Below are positions 21,028-33,686 of a DNA stretch of 64,000 nt, piece by piece. The position numbers and the translations under genes were made by a program. This DNA comes from Bufo bufo (taxonomy: Eukaryota > Chordata > Amphibia > Anura > Bufonidae), in the NCBI RefSeq assembly GCF_905171765.1, contig NC_053390.1, positions 135,982,820-136,046,819 of the forward strand. The letters run 5' to 3'. A model generated the notes under the pieces. The model saw only the letters and a list, made by a program, of their open reading frames with translations, did not search any database and was not told the origin of the DNA. Each line of letters opens with the position of its first letter. The first letter of the stretch is position 1.

Positions 21028-22362
21028 CAGTGGCGTACATACAGGGGTCGCAGTTGCGACCGGGCCTGGCACTCCAGGGGGCCCGGCTGCCTGTGGACCC
21101 CTGGGCCCTGCAGTAGTGCCACTCAGACTCAGGTGTGGGCCCGCGGCAGCGGTGGCGGCAGGTGACAGGGAGATGAACGCTTCCATTGTGGAAGCGCTCA
21201 TCTCCATAGTGATCTGTATCGCCGTCCTCCGGACAGCGATACAGATAGCTGTGCTGCGGCCGGGCAGGGGAGGGAGGCGTCTCCCTTCCCTGTTCCTCTG
21301 ATAGGCTGCGGGCCTTATGCCGGCAGCCTATCAGAGCGGTGCAGGCGGCGCGATGACGTCATCGCACCGCCTGAGCCGTACAGCGCGGGACACAGGCCAG
21401 AAGAGGCCTGCATCGCATCGCTGCTAAGGAGGTAAGTATAAGGGTTTATTTATTGTTTTTAATACCGGCCTTTACTGGGACATGAGGATGCACTTCATAC
21501 TGGCAAATGAGGGGGAGGGGGTTGGCACTTCTTACTGGAAAATAGGGGGGGTTGGCACTTCTTACTGGCAAATGGGGGGGGTTGGCAACTTGGCACTTAC
21601 TGGCAAATGGGGGGGTTGGCACTTCTTACTGGCAAATAGAGGGGGGTTGGCACTTCATACTGGCAGATGAGGGGGGGTTTGGTACTTCTTACTGGCAGAT
21701 GAGGGGGGGTTGGCACTTCTTACTGGCAAATGAGGAGGGTTGGCGCTTACTGGCAAATGAGGGTGGGTTGGCACTTCTTATTGGCAAATGAGGGGGGGTT
21801 TGGCACTTCATACTGGCAAATGAGGGGGGGTTGGCACTTCATACTGGCAAATGAAGGGGGTTTGGCACTTGATACTGGCACATGGGGCAGTTGGCACTTG
21901 ATACTGGCACATGGGGGGTTGGCACTTGATACTGGCACATGGGGGTTGAGAGAGGCACTTGTTACTGGCACATTATTGGGGGCAGTATTGGGGACCACAG
22001 GGCACAGTATTGGAGTAGTAGTATGTTTTTTCCAGAAGATGGTAGGATGATGGAAAAGTAGTAAACTAAGATTTTTTTTTTGTCAAACTGCAGAGATTAA
22101 AAACGGCGTAAAAATGGTGGTCTGGTCTGAAAGGAGAAGACGAGGACAGAGAACATCTACATCGGAGGAGACGTCACTGGATGTAAGAGGTACGGGCGCA
22201 ATTTATGTGTGGGGCTGTGTGTGGGTGTGGTTTTAGGGCGGGTGGGGACACAGGGCCCCCATAATCTCCTATTGCCCAGGGAAATGTCCCTCCCGAGACC
22301 GGGGGGGGGGGCCCATGGATCAGTTTCGCACCGGGGCCCCATGGATTGTGTGTACGCCACTC
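21028..22362. mobile_element. Non-autonomous hAT-type element with 8-bp TSD
   Basis: It starts CAGTGGCGTACATACAGG and ends GTGTGTACGCCACTC. The 8-bp direct repeat ATGTTACT lies on both sides (21020-21027, 22363-22370). CAG-type ends with an 8-bp duplication are typical of hAT elements. There is no transposase. The interior has a G-rich minisatellite and a GC-rich palindrome (GGCTGCGGGCC... near 21310, mirrored). A diverged copy of the interior lies at about 25990-26430. Confidence 0.85.
21480..21960. repeat. Minisatellite inside the hAT-type element
   Basis: About 14 units of roughly 30-37 bp built on TTGGCACTTCTTACTGGCA followed by AATGAGGGGGGG. The G-tracts vary in length. ORFs here are repeat artefacts. 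Confidence 0.92.
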
Positions 22363-22742
22363 ATGTTACTGCAATGTCCGCCAGCCCGATTGACTATAAA
22401 GGGATCTGGCAGAGATCCGGCCTCTACCCGGCAAATATCCCAGAATTCAGCCGCACAAAAATGGTTGAATACAGCGGAACAGCCGGCCAGACTTATAATG
22501 CTAATGTGAAACTAGCCTAAGAAGGGTTTGTTATGGGCCCATATACTGTGATATCAGGCCACTTTACTAATATCCCATAGTGTAAGTAAGGCCATTACGG
22601 CTAGATGTAGTCTGACTACTGAGGTCACTCCTGCGGGCTCATTGTCAGGTCAGCAGATGAAATACATTGCAGCGCTGTGATTGCAGTAATTCTGTGGAGA
22701 TGCCCCACAAACATTTAGGTGCCTTCACATGCGGCACATTTA

Positions 22743-23025
22743 GGACTCATGCACACGACCATATGTATTTTGCGTGCCACAAAACGGATCCGCAAAAATG
22801 GATGACGTTCGTGTGCACTCCGTATTTTGCAGAACGGAACAGCTGGCCCATAATAGAACAGTACTATCCTTGTCCGTAATGCGGACAATAATTGGACATG
22901 TTCTATTTTTTTGCAGAACGGAAATACGGACATACGGAAACGGAATGCACACATTTTTTTTGCGGACCCATTAAAAAAAAACTGGAACGGACAAGGAAAG
23001 AAAATACGTTCGTGTGCATGAGCCA
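22743..23025. mobile_element. Foldback element
   Basis: The ends are GGACTCATGCACACGACC and CGTTCGTGTGCATGAGCC. It is flanked by TTA on the left and TCA on the right. Its interior is very close to 1248-1573 and 24030-24331 (GGAACAGCTGGCCC.TAATAG). Confidence 0.75.
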
Positions 23026-23028
23026 TCA

Positions 23029-23381
23029 GGGCTTGTTCACACGACCGTTGCCCCTCCGTGCCCGTGTTGTGGACTGCAAATTGCGGTCCGCAATGCATGC
23101 GCACCGGCCGTGGGGCTGCCTCATGCAGCTCGTGACCCCATTCACTTGAAGATAGAGCGGTGCGGAGGCACGGAACGGAACCCACAGAAGCACCACGTAG
23201 TGCTTCCGTAGGGTTCCGTTCCGTGCTTCCGCTTCGTTACGCACCGCATCTCCGGATTTGTGGACCCTTTCAAGTGAATGGGTCCGCGTCCGTGATGCAG
23301 AATGCCCACGGCCGGTGCCCCATGTATTGCGGACCCGCCGTATGCGGGCTACAATACGGCAACGGTCGTGTGCATGAGCCC
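23029..23381. mobile_element. Foldback element abutting the previous one
   Basis: It starts GGGCTTGTTCACACGACCG immediately after the 3-bp TCA shared with its neighbour. It ends CGGTCGTGTGCATGAGCCC before TTA. The interior CCGTGCCCGTG / GTGGACCGCAAATTGCGG type also occurs at 26823-27178. Confidence 0.75.
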
Positions 23382-23384
23382 TTA

Positions 23385-24026
23385 GTTGCAGACATTTCTG
23401 TGACTGAAAATGAGTTCCATTCCGGTGAATGAAGCTTAGAGAAATATCTGGAGAAAGACCGATTCCTTCATAGAAGAAGCCAAGAAGAGTGAACTGCAGA
23501 GAGATCTCACTGTCAATGTGCATCCACGTCATGCCACGAGGTCAGAGCTATTTTAATGTATTCACACCTCCCCCTAAAATCTGTATAAATCTTCACATGT
23601 TTAATCATGCAACCTCTGCGTTAACACAGATAAATTTATCTTTATTTGCTAAAAGACAGACAAAGAGGAGCTGCAATCTAGACTTCCTCGCTGTAGGGCA
23701 CACGGGCAGCTGGCTTCTCACATAAGTTAGCTTCCATACATTAAACTGCTGCCTATTCACAAGTCTTAGATGTTCTAATCACGTTTCTTAAGGAAACCAA
23801 TTATCGATGAGCGGATTTGTGAATTATTGTATGCATCGGAACGTAGTCGTATGTCTCCTGTGATGTATGTTGTCCTTATACATGTACCTCATACTTACGA
23901 TTCTGCATACATGCAAAAGTAAAAAAAAAGAAGACTTACCGGTCATGAGCGCTCTAGGTCCGGTATTGTGCTGGTCCCGCTAAGCTGCAAGAATGGCATG
24001 TGACTGCTGAGATCAGCAGCTCAGGA
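23385..24026. other. Unassigned sequence
   Basis: No recognised gene or element boundary. Confidence 0.35.
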
Positions 24027-24029
24027 TAA

Positions 24030-24331
24030 GGGCTCATGCACACGACTGTATGTATTTTGCTGTCCACAAAAAACGGATCCGCAAAAAATACGGATGACGT
24101 GTGTATTTCGTATTTTGCGGAACGGAACAGCTGGCCCCTAATAGAACAGTCCTATCCTTGTCCGTAATGCGGACAATAATAGGACATGTTCTATTTTTCT
24201 GCGGAACGGACATACAGAAACGGAATAAACACGGAGTACCGTCAGGTTTTTTTGTGGACCCTTTGAAATGAATGGTTCCGCATACGGTCCGCAAAAAAAA
24301 CGAATGAACACAGAAAGAAAATACGTAGCCC
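24030..24331. mobile_element. Foldback element
   Basis: It starts GGGCTCATGCACACGACTG and ends GTAGCCC. It has TAA on both sides. The last part of its right arm is shorter than in sister copies. Confidence 0.75.
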
Positions 24332-24334
24332 TAA

Positions 24335-24587
24335 GGCTACATTCACACATAGTGTTTTGCGGATCTACAAAATTGCGGATCCGCATTGTGCGTACTGCAA
24401 TTTGTGGACCACACCTGGCCGCCGCTACCATAGAAAATGCCTATTCTTTCCGCAATTGCAGACAAGAATAGGACATGCTCTATCTTTTTTGCAGGGCCGG
24501 GGAATGGAACTATGGATGGACTTTTGCGGACCTATTGAAATTGCGGAACGGATGCGGACTCATTCATATGGTCGTGTAAATGTAGCC
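24335..24587. mobile_element. Foldback element abutting the previous one
   Basis: The ends GGCTACATTCACACATAG and GTCGTGTAAATGTAGCC are flanked by TAA on both sides, and the left TAA is shared with the neighbour. Confidence 0.75.
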
Positions 24588-24711
24588 TAAGGAGCACTAC
24601 TGACAGCATTTTTTTTTGTTTTTTTACTTTTGGATCCTGCCCAGCCCTCAGGCCAGGGGTTCCAGTTCTGGAAAAACCCTCTTTTTTAAAGGGAACCTGT
24701 CATCAACTTTA

Positions 24712-24969
24712 GGCCTCATGCACACGACCGTGCCGTTTTTTGCGGTCTGTGTGCTTTCCGCAATTTGTGGAACGGAACGGGCGGCCTATTGTAGAAATGC
24801 CTATTCTTGTCCGCAAAACAGACAAGAATAGGACAGGCTATATTTTTTTGGGGGGGCCACGGAACTGTGCAACCGATGCAGACAGCACGCGGCCCCAATT
24901 GAATAGGCATATTCTATTAGTGCCGGCGATGTGCGGTCGCAAAACACACACGGACGTGTGAATGGATCC
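24712..24969. mobile_element. Foldback element
   Basis: The ends GGCCTCATGCACACGACCG and CGGACGTGTGAATGGATCC are flanked by TTA on both sides. It sits only about 20 bp inside the terminus of the 24686-27586 element. Confidence 0.75.
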
Positions 24970-25084
24970 TTAAAGGGGCTCTCCACTTCCTATAATGATG
25001 ACTTATGCTCAGGATAGGTGGTCAATATCAGATCGACTGGGTCCGACTGCCAGCACCCCTGTGTATCAGCTCTATGAAGAGAAG

Positions 25085-25560
25085 TAGTGTTGAGCGAACA
25101 TGCTCGGCCGAACCGCTGTTCGGCTCGAGCATCGATATGCTCAGCACATTGCAGTGCTCCTCCGAATACTGCAGGTGCTTGAGTACAATTTAATACAGTG
25201 AAAGTCAATGGGAGACCCGAGCATCAAACCAGGCACCCCCTGCTCTGAAGAAGAGAGGGTGTCTGGTTCAAAAAAAAAGGTTAGAAATTGATTTAAACCC
25301 CATCAAAATGGTTTGGAAACAGCATTAAGAGGATGTCTGGATGCATCTTGGACTCCAATTATCTACGACATACAATAGACAACCACACAAAGGCCATATG
25401 CCAAAAGTCAAGTATGTGGAAGCCATCAACCTGTCCATGAGACAGATGACAGGCTTAGTCAGCATACCTTACAATGGCAGCCTTGTGCACTATGAGACAT
25501 TCCAAACCAGCTCTCCTCTGAGCCAGTAAGCCTCAAAGTTGCTTCACATCTGTTAGATGG
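25085..25560. repeat. Dispersed repeat remnants
   Basis: GTGTTGAGCGAACATGCTCGG at 25088 resembles similar text near 30206 and 56400 (CGAACACGGCGAACCCGAAC). The following GGATGTCTGGATGCATCTTGG passage has an ORF of about 60 codons (25341-25529) with no known motif. Its origin is unclear. Confidence 0.4.
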
Positions 25561-25989
25561 CTTGGGTGGACCTGCACACCTAGATCAATATCATTAGGGT
25601 GACAAAAGTTTTCTGATTGTCCTAACATAATATTCAATAACCTTTCTATACAGTTTTGTCATGTAAAAACTCATTTGCATAAACATGGGCTTATGGGAAA
25701 GACATGCAAATGAGCAGAATCTGCCTTGTTTTTCAGCTGAAAAAACATTTGCATGGAAAATTTGCAATCTACACTACTCATGAACAGCACCATCTATTGG
25801 ATTCCTAGTCTTGTCATAAGACTATGAAACCAATAGATCGCGCTGTTCTTTATTCATTATGTTATTGATCTTGGGGAATTTGGAGATTTTAAGTTTGGAG
25901 TGACGTGTGCATGCCTGCCTCACCATCCGGGCCCGTACCAGCAGCGAATGAGCACCTAGAATATTAGCTTTTAGTTTTTAGTTTTTTTT

Positions 25990-26430
25990 TGCGTGTGCCA
26001 ACTCTGGGGGACATTACTGGGGTGGGGCACAGGAGGACATATTAGTGAAGAAACAGTAGGGGCAAATTACTAAATGTGGGCAGTTTGGGGGCAAATTATT
26101 ATGTTGGTCCAGATTACTATATGGGGGCTGTGTGGGAGTAAATAACCATATGTCTACTGGGGTCACTATTTTTTCAGTAGTATAGTACCTAGGGCATTGG
26201 GGAGCACAACGGGCACAGTATTGGGAGTGGCAGCAGGATGACATTGTTGGGACACCAGGATGGGGAGGTTGATGGAAAAATTGAGAAATCTAACGAGTCT
26301 GTGTTACAAACTGTAGAGACGAGATGCGGCTGAAAGAATTTGTCATGGTGGTCAGGACTAAATGGAGGAAAAGAGGAAAGAGGAGGTCTGCATGACAGGA
26401 GATATCACTGGATGTAAGAGGTATATGGTG
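25990..26430. repeat. Diverged copy of the hAT-type interior seen at 21960-22190
   Basis: Shared phrases in the same order include GGGCACAGTATTGG, GATGGAAAA, GTAGAGACGAG/GCAGAGATTAA, GGTGGTC, and ATCACTGGATGTAAGAGGTA. The ends are not definable here. Confidence 0.65.
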
Positions 26431-26822
26431 CTGTATTAATTTGTCTCCTAAATCTTTCAGTTTAGGAGCCAATGGCTCCTGGGTATTTTTTTTTAGTCTG
26501 AAGCACTGTGTGCTGCTGTGTCCTAGATGAGTGTGATGTCGTATGGCCTAGGAAGAGACTGTGGCGCTCACAAAGCACCCAAGCCGCCTCATACAAAAAA
26601 AAAAACTAAAATGGAGGGAGGGGCCCAAGTTGGGTAGACAGCCTGGGGTCTATCATGTACTTAATCATGAATAATCGTGACTCTTCTCAGGCAGCTATGA
26701 CTCTTTTCCAGGGCTGTGATGGCTATACAGCAAGTTCTTGGCAACTGCTTATACTGTATATAGTGCATGAGTGACAGACCACTGAAATCAGCTTATCTGT
26801 GGCTACTTTATGCTGCCCTTTA

Positions 26823-27178
26823 GGGCTCGTTCACACGACCGTGTGAAGCTCGTGCCTGTGCTGTGGACCGCAAATTGCGGTCCGCAATGCACGGGCACCG
26901 ACCGTGGCCCAAACGCATGGGGATCGTGGACCCTCCGTTTCGCAAAAGCCTGTTCTATCTTTTTGCGGTGCGGAGGCATGGAATGGAACCCCAGTAAGAA
27001 CTTTGTAGTGTTCCATCCTGTGCTTCAGTTCCGCATCTCCGGATTTGCGGACCCATTGAAGTGAATGGGTCCGCATCCGTGATGCGGAATGCACGCGGAA
27101 TGGTGCCCGTGTATTGCGGATCCGCAAATGCGGTCCGCAATACGGCAACAGGCGGCACACATTCATGTGAACGAGCCC
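26823..27178. mobile_element. Foldback element
   Basis: The ends GGGCTCGTTCACACGACCG and CATTCATGTGAACGAGCCC are flanked by TTA on both sides. Inner arms read GTGGACCGCAAATTGCGGTCC and GCAAATGCGGTCCGCAATAC. Confidence 0.8.
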
Positions 27179-27195
27179 TTAGTGAGCACAGTATA

Positions 27196-27560
27196 AGGTC
27201 TTATGTACATGAACTTGTGCCGCCCAGTGTCTTGCATTGGGGACCACAAAATGCAGTCCCCAATGCACGCGCACACGTTCATGTGGTCTGCGCTGGTGGA
27301 TGCAGGCCCATTCAACTTGAAAAAAAGAGCATGTTCTATTTTTTTGCGGTGCGGAGGCATGGACCGTAATGCCACATAGTGCTTCCATGGCCTTCCACTC
27401 CATGCCTCTGCTCCGTATTTTCCAGATTGCAGACCCATTCAAGTTAATGAGTCAGCATCCGTTTTACGGTGCGCACGCGGCCTGTGCCTGTATATTGCGG
27501 ACCCGCTTGTTGCGGGCCGCAATACGGGCACGGCCGGTAAGTGTTCGTGTGCATGATCCC
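27196..27560. mobile_element. Foldback element
   Basis: The ends GGTCTTATGTACATGAAC and GTTCGTGTGCATGATCCC are flanked by TAA on both sides. It is more diverged than its neighbour at 26823. Confidence 0.7.
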
Positions 27561-27701
27561 TAAAGGTGATGACAGGTTCCCTTTAAGGCTCCTTAGACAA
27601 TCTTATGTTTTGTCTTTCAGAAGGGCAACTGCAGGGATGTCTCCGGGCTGCCGTACAGCATACAGTATTTATCAAAATCTAACCACAAACATTGAACACA
27701 G

Positions 27702-28118
27702 TTAAAGGTGTTTTTTAAACCAGCACCCAGATCTGAATACTTTTGTAATTGCATGTAATTAAAAATTTAGTATTAAAATGTATCTATATAGCGCCACCTG
27801 CTGTTTGTTATTTTCTTTATTTTTTGTCCATCTCACTGAGCTGGTCGCACATGCTCAGTTTAAATCTTCAACTGCCCCCAGCCATATGTTCTGTTAGAAG
27901 CTGTGGCATGTACAGGGAGAGAGCTGCAGCAGAAAGGACACCCCCCTGAGCCACCAGGCTGAAGATACTCAAGCAGAACAATTGGAGCAGTGAATGTGGA
28001 GATCTCTGGATCCATGTGAGGTTCAGGGCTGGTTCTAGCTTTCTTAGAAAGGTATTGTCATGTACTGTGTGATGTCTGATTTTCATTTTGTACAGCAATC
28101 ACGGTATAACCCCTTTAA
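27702..28118. mobile_element. Short TTAA-flanked element
   Basis: TTAAAGGTGTTTTTTAAACC at the left and ATAACCCCTTTAA at the right, with TTAA at both ends. It has no coding content. The class is inferred from the target duplication. Confidence 0.55.
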
Positions 28119-29905
28119 TGGGGGCAGAGCTGTCATAAAACTTGCATCTGTAACACAATACAGACATCTTAAAATAGTTAGATGCAGTTCAGACAATTAC
28201 CATAAAGCTTGAAACCAGTTGATAAATCATTGGCAGTTTTTACATAGCACCAGCCTATTAACTTCCAGCAGTGTCATAATGTTACACGGATTTGACGTGG
28301 GACAGAGAGAAAGGAGAAAACTAAGAGGTGAGGAGCAAGGTCAGCGTGACAAGAACATGGTGAACACGCTGCCAAGGTCTCATTCTTGGGATACTCATAT
28401 CTAATACGGCATATTCCAAGGTTAGTAGTGTTATCGAACTGGCTCCTGCTGATCATCCGCATGTCCATCTTTATTCTGGCCACAGAAGCTCATCCAAGAC
28501 CTCCGTTGGATGCTCAGCATGGGTCTCACCAATCAAAGGTTGATGGTCTATGCTTAGGGTAGGACATTAGTGCTTAAGCCTGTATTACACCAGGCAATTG
28601 TTGGGCCAATCATTGCTGATCACTGATGATCTGGCAGTGTAATACTGCCGCCAATTACCCTATGAACGAGCAAACTCATTCATCAGGATCTTTCAGCAGG
28701 TTTAAAAATCTTCATTTGTCTGCGGCAGATGGTGGTGTCTAATCACAATCTGCTGCTGGAAAACAACTAGACAGCATGGGGACGAGTGATGGCATAACAA
28801 TCTAAACCCCCCCCAATACTCTAGAGGAGATCGCTCATGTAATAGCATCGGTCTCCTCCACTAGCGAGCAGACGATTGCCGAGAAGGAGCTCTTCCCTCC
28901 CAACATTGGGGCAATACTCCTATTTCCACCTTCTTCAGGAGGCTTTGTTACTACGAAGTTGCAATGACTCTAAGACGTAGCCGTTACAGACAAAACAGAT
29001 GAATGGAAAAAAACTGTTTGTACGAGTCGAAAAGTCCCTTGGAAAAAAATGAATAAAAATAAGTCTTGCAACATGAATTATCCCCAGAGAAATTACCAAA
29101 ATCATGCTATCCCCAGATGACCTGTACTATTCTTCTATAATTACAGCCCTTGTGCAAATCACAATAATTTTCTCTACTAAGTGTATATTTTCATAGATAT
29201 ATTGTATTCTACAGGACTGTTTCATTGCCAGTGTGTTTTGTTGAAAAAAAAATGTTTTGGATTGAAAAAGGGGTACAACCAAATTTTCATAATTTCTGCT
29301 TCTCAAAGCTAAGGCGGCTGAATCCGACCGATTCTAGAAGATGCCAGTGGATTGCTATGGTGTAGATTGCAATGGTTGTCATTTGTCTTGGATGACTACC
29401 TACATGGATATCGTTAGATCATGTAGACACTGCTCATGTCCAGGGATTTCAACCACCTTGCAATCCATCAGCGGTGGCCATGCTTGCACACTATAGGAAA
29501 ATTTCCAGTGGCCAGGACCTTGGGAGCGCACATAGGCATGCATGCGCGGCAGCTCCCATCCCGGCCACCTCCCCTGGTTATAAGCAGTGTATAATGTAAT
29601 GGAAAAATGAATCAAGCCAGCAAAGGAGGCAATATGGCATAGACAGCTGGCATAGATATCAGTCATGCTTTATGCCAGAAAACTGGTGTTGGCATAAATG
29701 ATGATAAATGAGCCGGAGCTGAAGGCCCCACTCACACCCCGCATCCTTTTTGGAAAGTGGTGAGGGCGACATGGAAAAGCCACTCATAGATTTAGGTGCA
29801 ATGGCATATTTTTTACGCCAGAAAACTGGCGTAAGAGGATGATAAATCTCCCGCTGTCTTCATTTTAAATGATATTAGTAAATCTTCATAAGTATTATGA
29901 CTCTT
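28119..29905. other. Unassigned sequence with two repeat fragments
   Basis: At 28575-28900 a TAAGCCTGTATTACACC... passage with GAACGAGCAAAC resembles the repeat at 55180-55390. At 29440-29660 CAACCACCTTGCAATCCATCAG / GGTTATAAGCAGTGTATAATG resembles the interior of the element at 56529-56982. No gene was recognised. Confidence 0.45.
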
Positions 29906-30079
29906 TGGGTTCATTTATCAACTAGTGTAAAGTAGAACTGGCTTATTTGCCCATGGCAACCAATCAGATTCCACCTTTCATTTTTGACAGCTCCATTGGA
30001 AAATGAAAGGTGGAATCTGATTGTTTGCTATGGGCAAATAGGCCAGTTCTACTTTACACCAGTTTGACAAATGACCCCA
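29906..30079. mobile_element. Short palindromic element (about 175 bp)
   Basis: The arms GTGTAAAGTAGAACTGGC and its complement, with AATCAGATTCCACCTTTCATTTT on each side of the centre, form an almost complete hairpin. The termini are GGGTTCATTTATCAA and TTTGACAAATGACCC. Confidence 0.85.
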
Positions 30080-30204
30080 CTTGTGTCAACCCTTAACCCA
30101 CGATGCTTCACTTCATGCTATTCATTTACAAAATAAGTGGATTTCAATAGGAAAAAGTCATTGGCAGGAGGAAATGTGGGCCAAATGCCCTCCATTATGT
30201 TGAT

Positions 30205-30752
30205 TGGTGTTGAGCGAATCGAAGTGCATGAAGTAGACTTCGATCCGAATTTCAGGGAAAATCTTATTTGCCAAGAAGCTGAATTTTCTTGTGCCTCATG
30301 AAAACTAATCAATTTTCCCTGAAATGAGGTAAAAAAATAAATTAAAAAAATCATACTTACCTCATCCGCTTGAGCGTGCAGATTCCGCGAAAACCTGTGC
30401 GCAGTGACATATGACGTTACCACACCAGACGATATGATGATGTCATCATGGGCCGCGCGTTGGGGGCGACGGGCTCTTTGCCATCAAATGGATGAGTTAA
30501 GTATGATTTTTTTTTATTTTTATTATGGACTTAAATATTAAAATTAGATGTGCTGCGATCAGCGATGAACGCGGCATCTAGGGGTAAAATGACGGGAGGG
30601 GGAGGCGCAATCGCCATTCCCTGTCATTGCACCAGCTATTTACAAAGAAATGTGCTTCATGATGAAGTAATTGATCACAAAGCAAATATTTTGTAAAAAT
30701 TAGGCGAAGCAGCCAAATTGAATTTTAGAGAACTTTGCTCAACACTGATGTT
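30205..30752. mobile_element. Possible element with GTTGAGCGAA ends
   Basis: GGTGTTGAGCGAATCGAAG on the left is mirrored by TTTGCTCAACACTGATG on the right. The terminal similarity covers only about 12-15 bases. The interior is GC-mixed without genes. Confidence 0.5.
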
Positions 30753-31897
30753 GATAGAGGAGGTTCTGATAGGACAAAGGAGCGGGGCTTGTCTGACTAC
30801 TTCAATAGCTTACTGAATTGTGGGCTACTGGTGCTTGAAGTTTCAGGCTTAGGCCTCAATCACACGGTCAGTATTCGGCCAGTATTATTCATCAGTATTT
30901 GAAAGTAAAGCCAGAAGTAGGTCCAAAACAAGAAGGTAGAAGAGCAGATTTTTCCAGGATACGTTTTTCTCTGTTTATGTACCACTCCTGGTTTTGGCTT
31001 ACATATACAGTGGTCCTTCAAGATACAATGGCCTCATAATACAATCCTTTCAACTTACAACGGTCTTAGGCTACATTGACACTTGCGTTTTTTGCTGGAT
31101 CCGGCAGGGTTTAGCAAAAACCCTTCCGTTACTAATAATACAACCATCTGCATCCTTTATGAATGGATCCGGTTGTATTATCTTTAACATAGCCAAGACG
31201 GATCCTTCATTAACTCCATTGAAAGTCAATGGGGGACGGATCCGTTTTCTATTGTGTCAGATTGTGTCAGAGAAAACTGATCCGTCCCCATTGACTTGCT
31301 TTGGAGGTAATGCCGGATCTGTCTTGCTCCGCATCCCAGGATGCTGCGGTTTGCTCTCCGGTCTGGGAACGCAACTAAATGGAACGGAATGCATTTTGGA
31401 GCATTCCGTTCTGCTCAGTTCCGTTTTGTCCCCATTGACAATGAATGGGGACAAAACTGAAGCATTTTTTCCGGTATTGAGCCCCTATGACGGAACTCAA
31501 TACCGGAAAACTGGTAGTCTAGTAGCGCCTCTCTACAGTACAGTGCGGTACTACATGTCCTGTACTGCTCTCTGTCTGTGAGGGAATAAGCTGCTCCCTT
31601 GGATGTCAGGAGAGGGTGACTCCCATTTATTTTTCTAGTACACTGTGTGCTATTACAGGGAGCGAAGAGCCTCCCGTCCTCATCATAGAAAGTGATTTAC
31701 AGCTTCCAGCATCTATTTCTGACTAAGTGAGGACTTACTTTATCTGATCTGCTAATTTTTTTTTTCTTAAAGTTTCGTTTTCTCTTATCTTGGGAATACA
31801 TTTTAGGACTTCAGATCCAATTACCAATTTTCCATAGATTTATGGTCTTAAAGTTACAATGGACTTAATAAACAATGGTCGGCACAGAAGCAATTAA
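30753..31897. other. Unassigned, with a partial foldback relic
   Basis: From 31072, TTAGGCTACATTGACACTTGCG opens a foldback-type left arm (GGATCCGGTTGTATTA, CGGATCCGTTTTC mirrored), and palindromic text continues to about 31520. The expected right terminus is absent, so it is truncated near 31530. The 195-codon ORF across it (30994-31581) is an artefact of the palindrome. Confidence 0.5.
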
Positions 31898-32234
31898 GAG
31901 TACATTCACATGAACATAAGCTGGGCACAATGCATGGGCACCAGCCGTATGAATCCCATATTGTGGCGCGTACCCATTGACTTGAATCGGTCCACAATCC
32001 GTAATATATAGCAAAATATATAGCAGTACGGAGGCTTGGACCAAAAAGCCCACTGAAGTGCTGCCCAGTGTTTCCAATCTATACCTCCGCACCACGCCAT
32101 ATCTTGAGGATTGGGGACCCATACAAGTCATTGGGTCTGCATTCATAATACAAGATTCACACAACCGATGCCCGTATATTGTGGAACCACCGTTTGCAGT
32201 CCGCAATACGGCCTACAGTCATGTGAATGAGCCC
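31898..32234. mobile_element. Foldback element
   Basis: The ends GAGTACATTCACATGAAC and GTCATGTGAATGAGCCC are flanked by TAA on both sides (31895-31897, 32235-32237). Confidence 0.7.
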
Positions 32235-32918
32235 TAATATTGTAACTTGAGGGATCAATGTATTGATGTAAAATACTGACCTAAATACACAGGTGTGAAT
32301 GTGGTCTTATTCTCCATTTTCCACATGTACTCACTACACAGTAGTTATCTGGCAAATTCAGTGAAATCTTCGAGCTATTCCGTATATCCAAATCACCATC
32401 TGAATTAATATCCATATCTTAATCAGCTTAACCCCTTCAGGTCCAGACCAAATTTTGGAAATCTGACATGTGTCCCTTTATGTGGTAACTTTGGAACGGT
32501 TTTACTTATCAAAGCCATTCTGAGATTGCTTTCTCGTGATACATTGTAGTTCATGACAGTGGTAAATTTGAGTCGATATATTTCACCCTTATTTTAAAAA
32601 AATTCATCCAAAATTTATAAATAATTTGGAAAAATTCATAATTTTCTAAATAAAAATGTCTCTGCTTTTAAGACAGATAGTGATACCTCATAAAATAGCT
32701 ATTACTTTACTTTTCCCATATACAGTATCAACTTTATGTTGGCATCATTTTGTAATTTTTTTTTTTTTGGGATGTTAGATGGAGTACAATTTAAGATGCA
32801 ATTTGTAAAATAAAAAAAAAATAAAAAATACAAAACCCACTTTTTAAAGGACCAGTTCAGTTATGAAGTCACTTTGTGGGGCTTACATAATAAAAGCCAC
32901 TCATAAATGACCATTTTA

Positions 32919-33686
32919 GGGCTCTTTCACACTTGCGTTGTCCGGATCCGTCGTGCATTCCATTTGCCGGAATTACACGCCGGATCCGGAAAAACGCAAG
33001 GGAACTGAAAGCATTTGAAGACGGATCCGTCTTCAAAATGTGTTCAGTTTTACTATGGCACCCAGGACGCTATTAAAGTCCTGGCTGCCATAGTAGTAGT
33101 GGGGAGCGGGGGAGCAGTATACTTACAGTCCGTGCGGCTCCCGGGGCGCTCCAGAATGACGTCAGAGTGCCCCATGCGCATGGATGACGTGATCCATGTG
33201 ATCACGTGATCCATGCGCGTGGGGCGCCCTGACGTCACTCTGGAGCGCCCGGGGAGCCGCACGGACGGTAAGTATACTGCTCCCCCGCTCCCCACTACAC
33301 TTTACCATGGCTGCCAGGACTTTAGCATCCTTGCAGCCATGGTAACCATTCAGAAAAAGCTAAACGTCGGATCCGGCAATGCGCCGAAACGACGTTTAGC
33401 TTAAGGCCGAATCCGGATTAATGCCTTTCAATGGGCATTAATTCCGGATCCGGCCTTGCGGCAAGTGTTCAGGATTTTTGGCCGGAGCAAAAAGCGCAGC
33501 ATGCTGCGGTATTTTCTCCGGCCAAAAAACGTTCCGGTCCGGAACTGAAGACATCCTGATGCATCCTGAACGGATTTCTCTCCATTCAGAATGCATTAGG
33601 ATAAAACTGATCAGGATTCTTCCGGCATAGAGCCCCGACGACGGAACTCTATGCCGGAAGAAAAGAACGCAAGGGTGAAAGAGCCC
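32919..33686. mobile_element. Large foldback element (768 bp)
   Basis: The ends GGGCTCTTTCACACTTGCG and CGCAAGGGTGAAAGAGCCC are flanked by TTA on both sides. Inner palindromes include CCGGGGCGCTCCAGAATGACG mirrored by CGTCACTCTGGAGCGCCCGG, and a central GATCCATGTGATCACGTGATC. It shares vocabulary with 54663-55173. Confidence 0.8.

Larger units (their letters stand above)
20935..22519. mobile_element. Palindromic element split by a hAT-type insertion
   Basis: The left piece (about 20935-21027: CACATTTGCATAACCGG, CGGCAGGCTGTTCC) and the right piece (22371-22519: GGCAAATATCCC, GGAACAGCCGGCCAG, AATGTGAAACTAGCC) are complementary. They were one short element before the hAT-type element inserted at 21028. 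Confidence 0.6.
24686..27586. mobile_element. TTAA-flanked element (AGGGAACCTGTC ends) carrying insertions
   Basis: TTAAAGGGAACCTGTCATC at the left is matched by GATGACAGGTTCCCTTTAA at the right, about 2.9 kb apart, with TTAA at both ends. Kolobok-type elements use TTAA targets with ends starting AGG, so that is a plausible class. Inside are three foldback elements (24712, 26823, 27196), a GTTGAGCGAACATGCTCGG repeat near 25088, and a diverged hAT-interior copy near 25990-26430. Little of the original interior can be defined. Confidence 0.65.

Noticed and set aside
21482..22050. Repeat proteins with GTSYWQMRGGWHF units
   Set aside because: They are translations of the minisatellite. Unit lengths vary without keeping frame.
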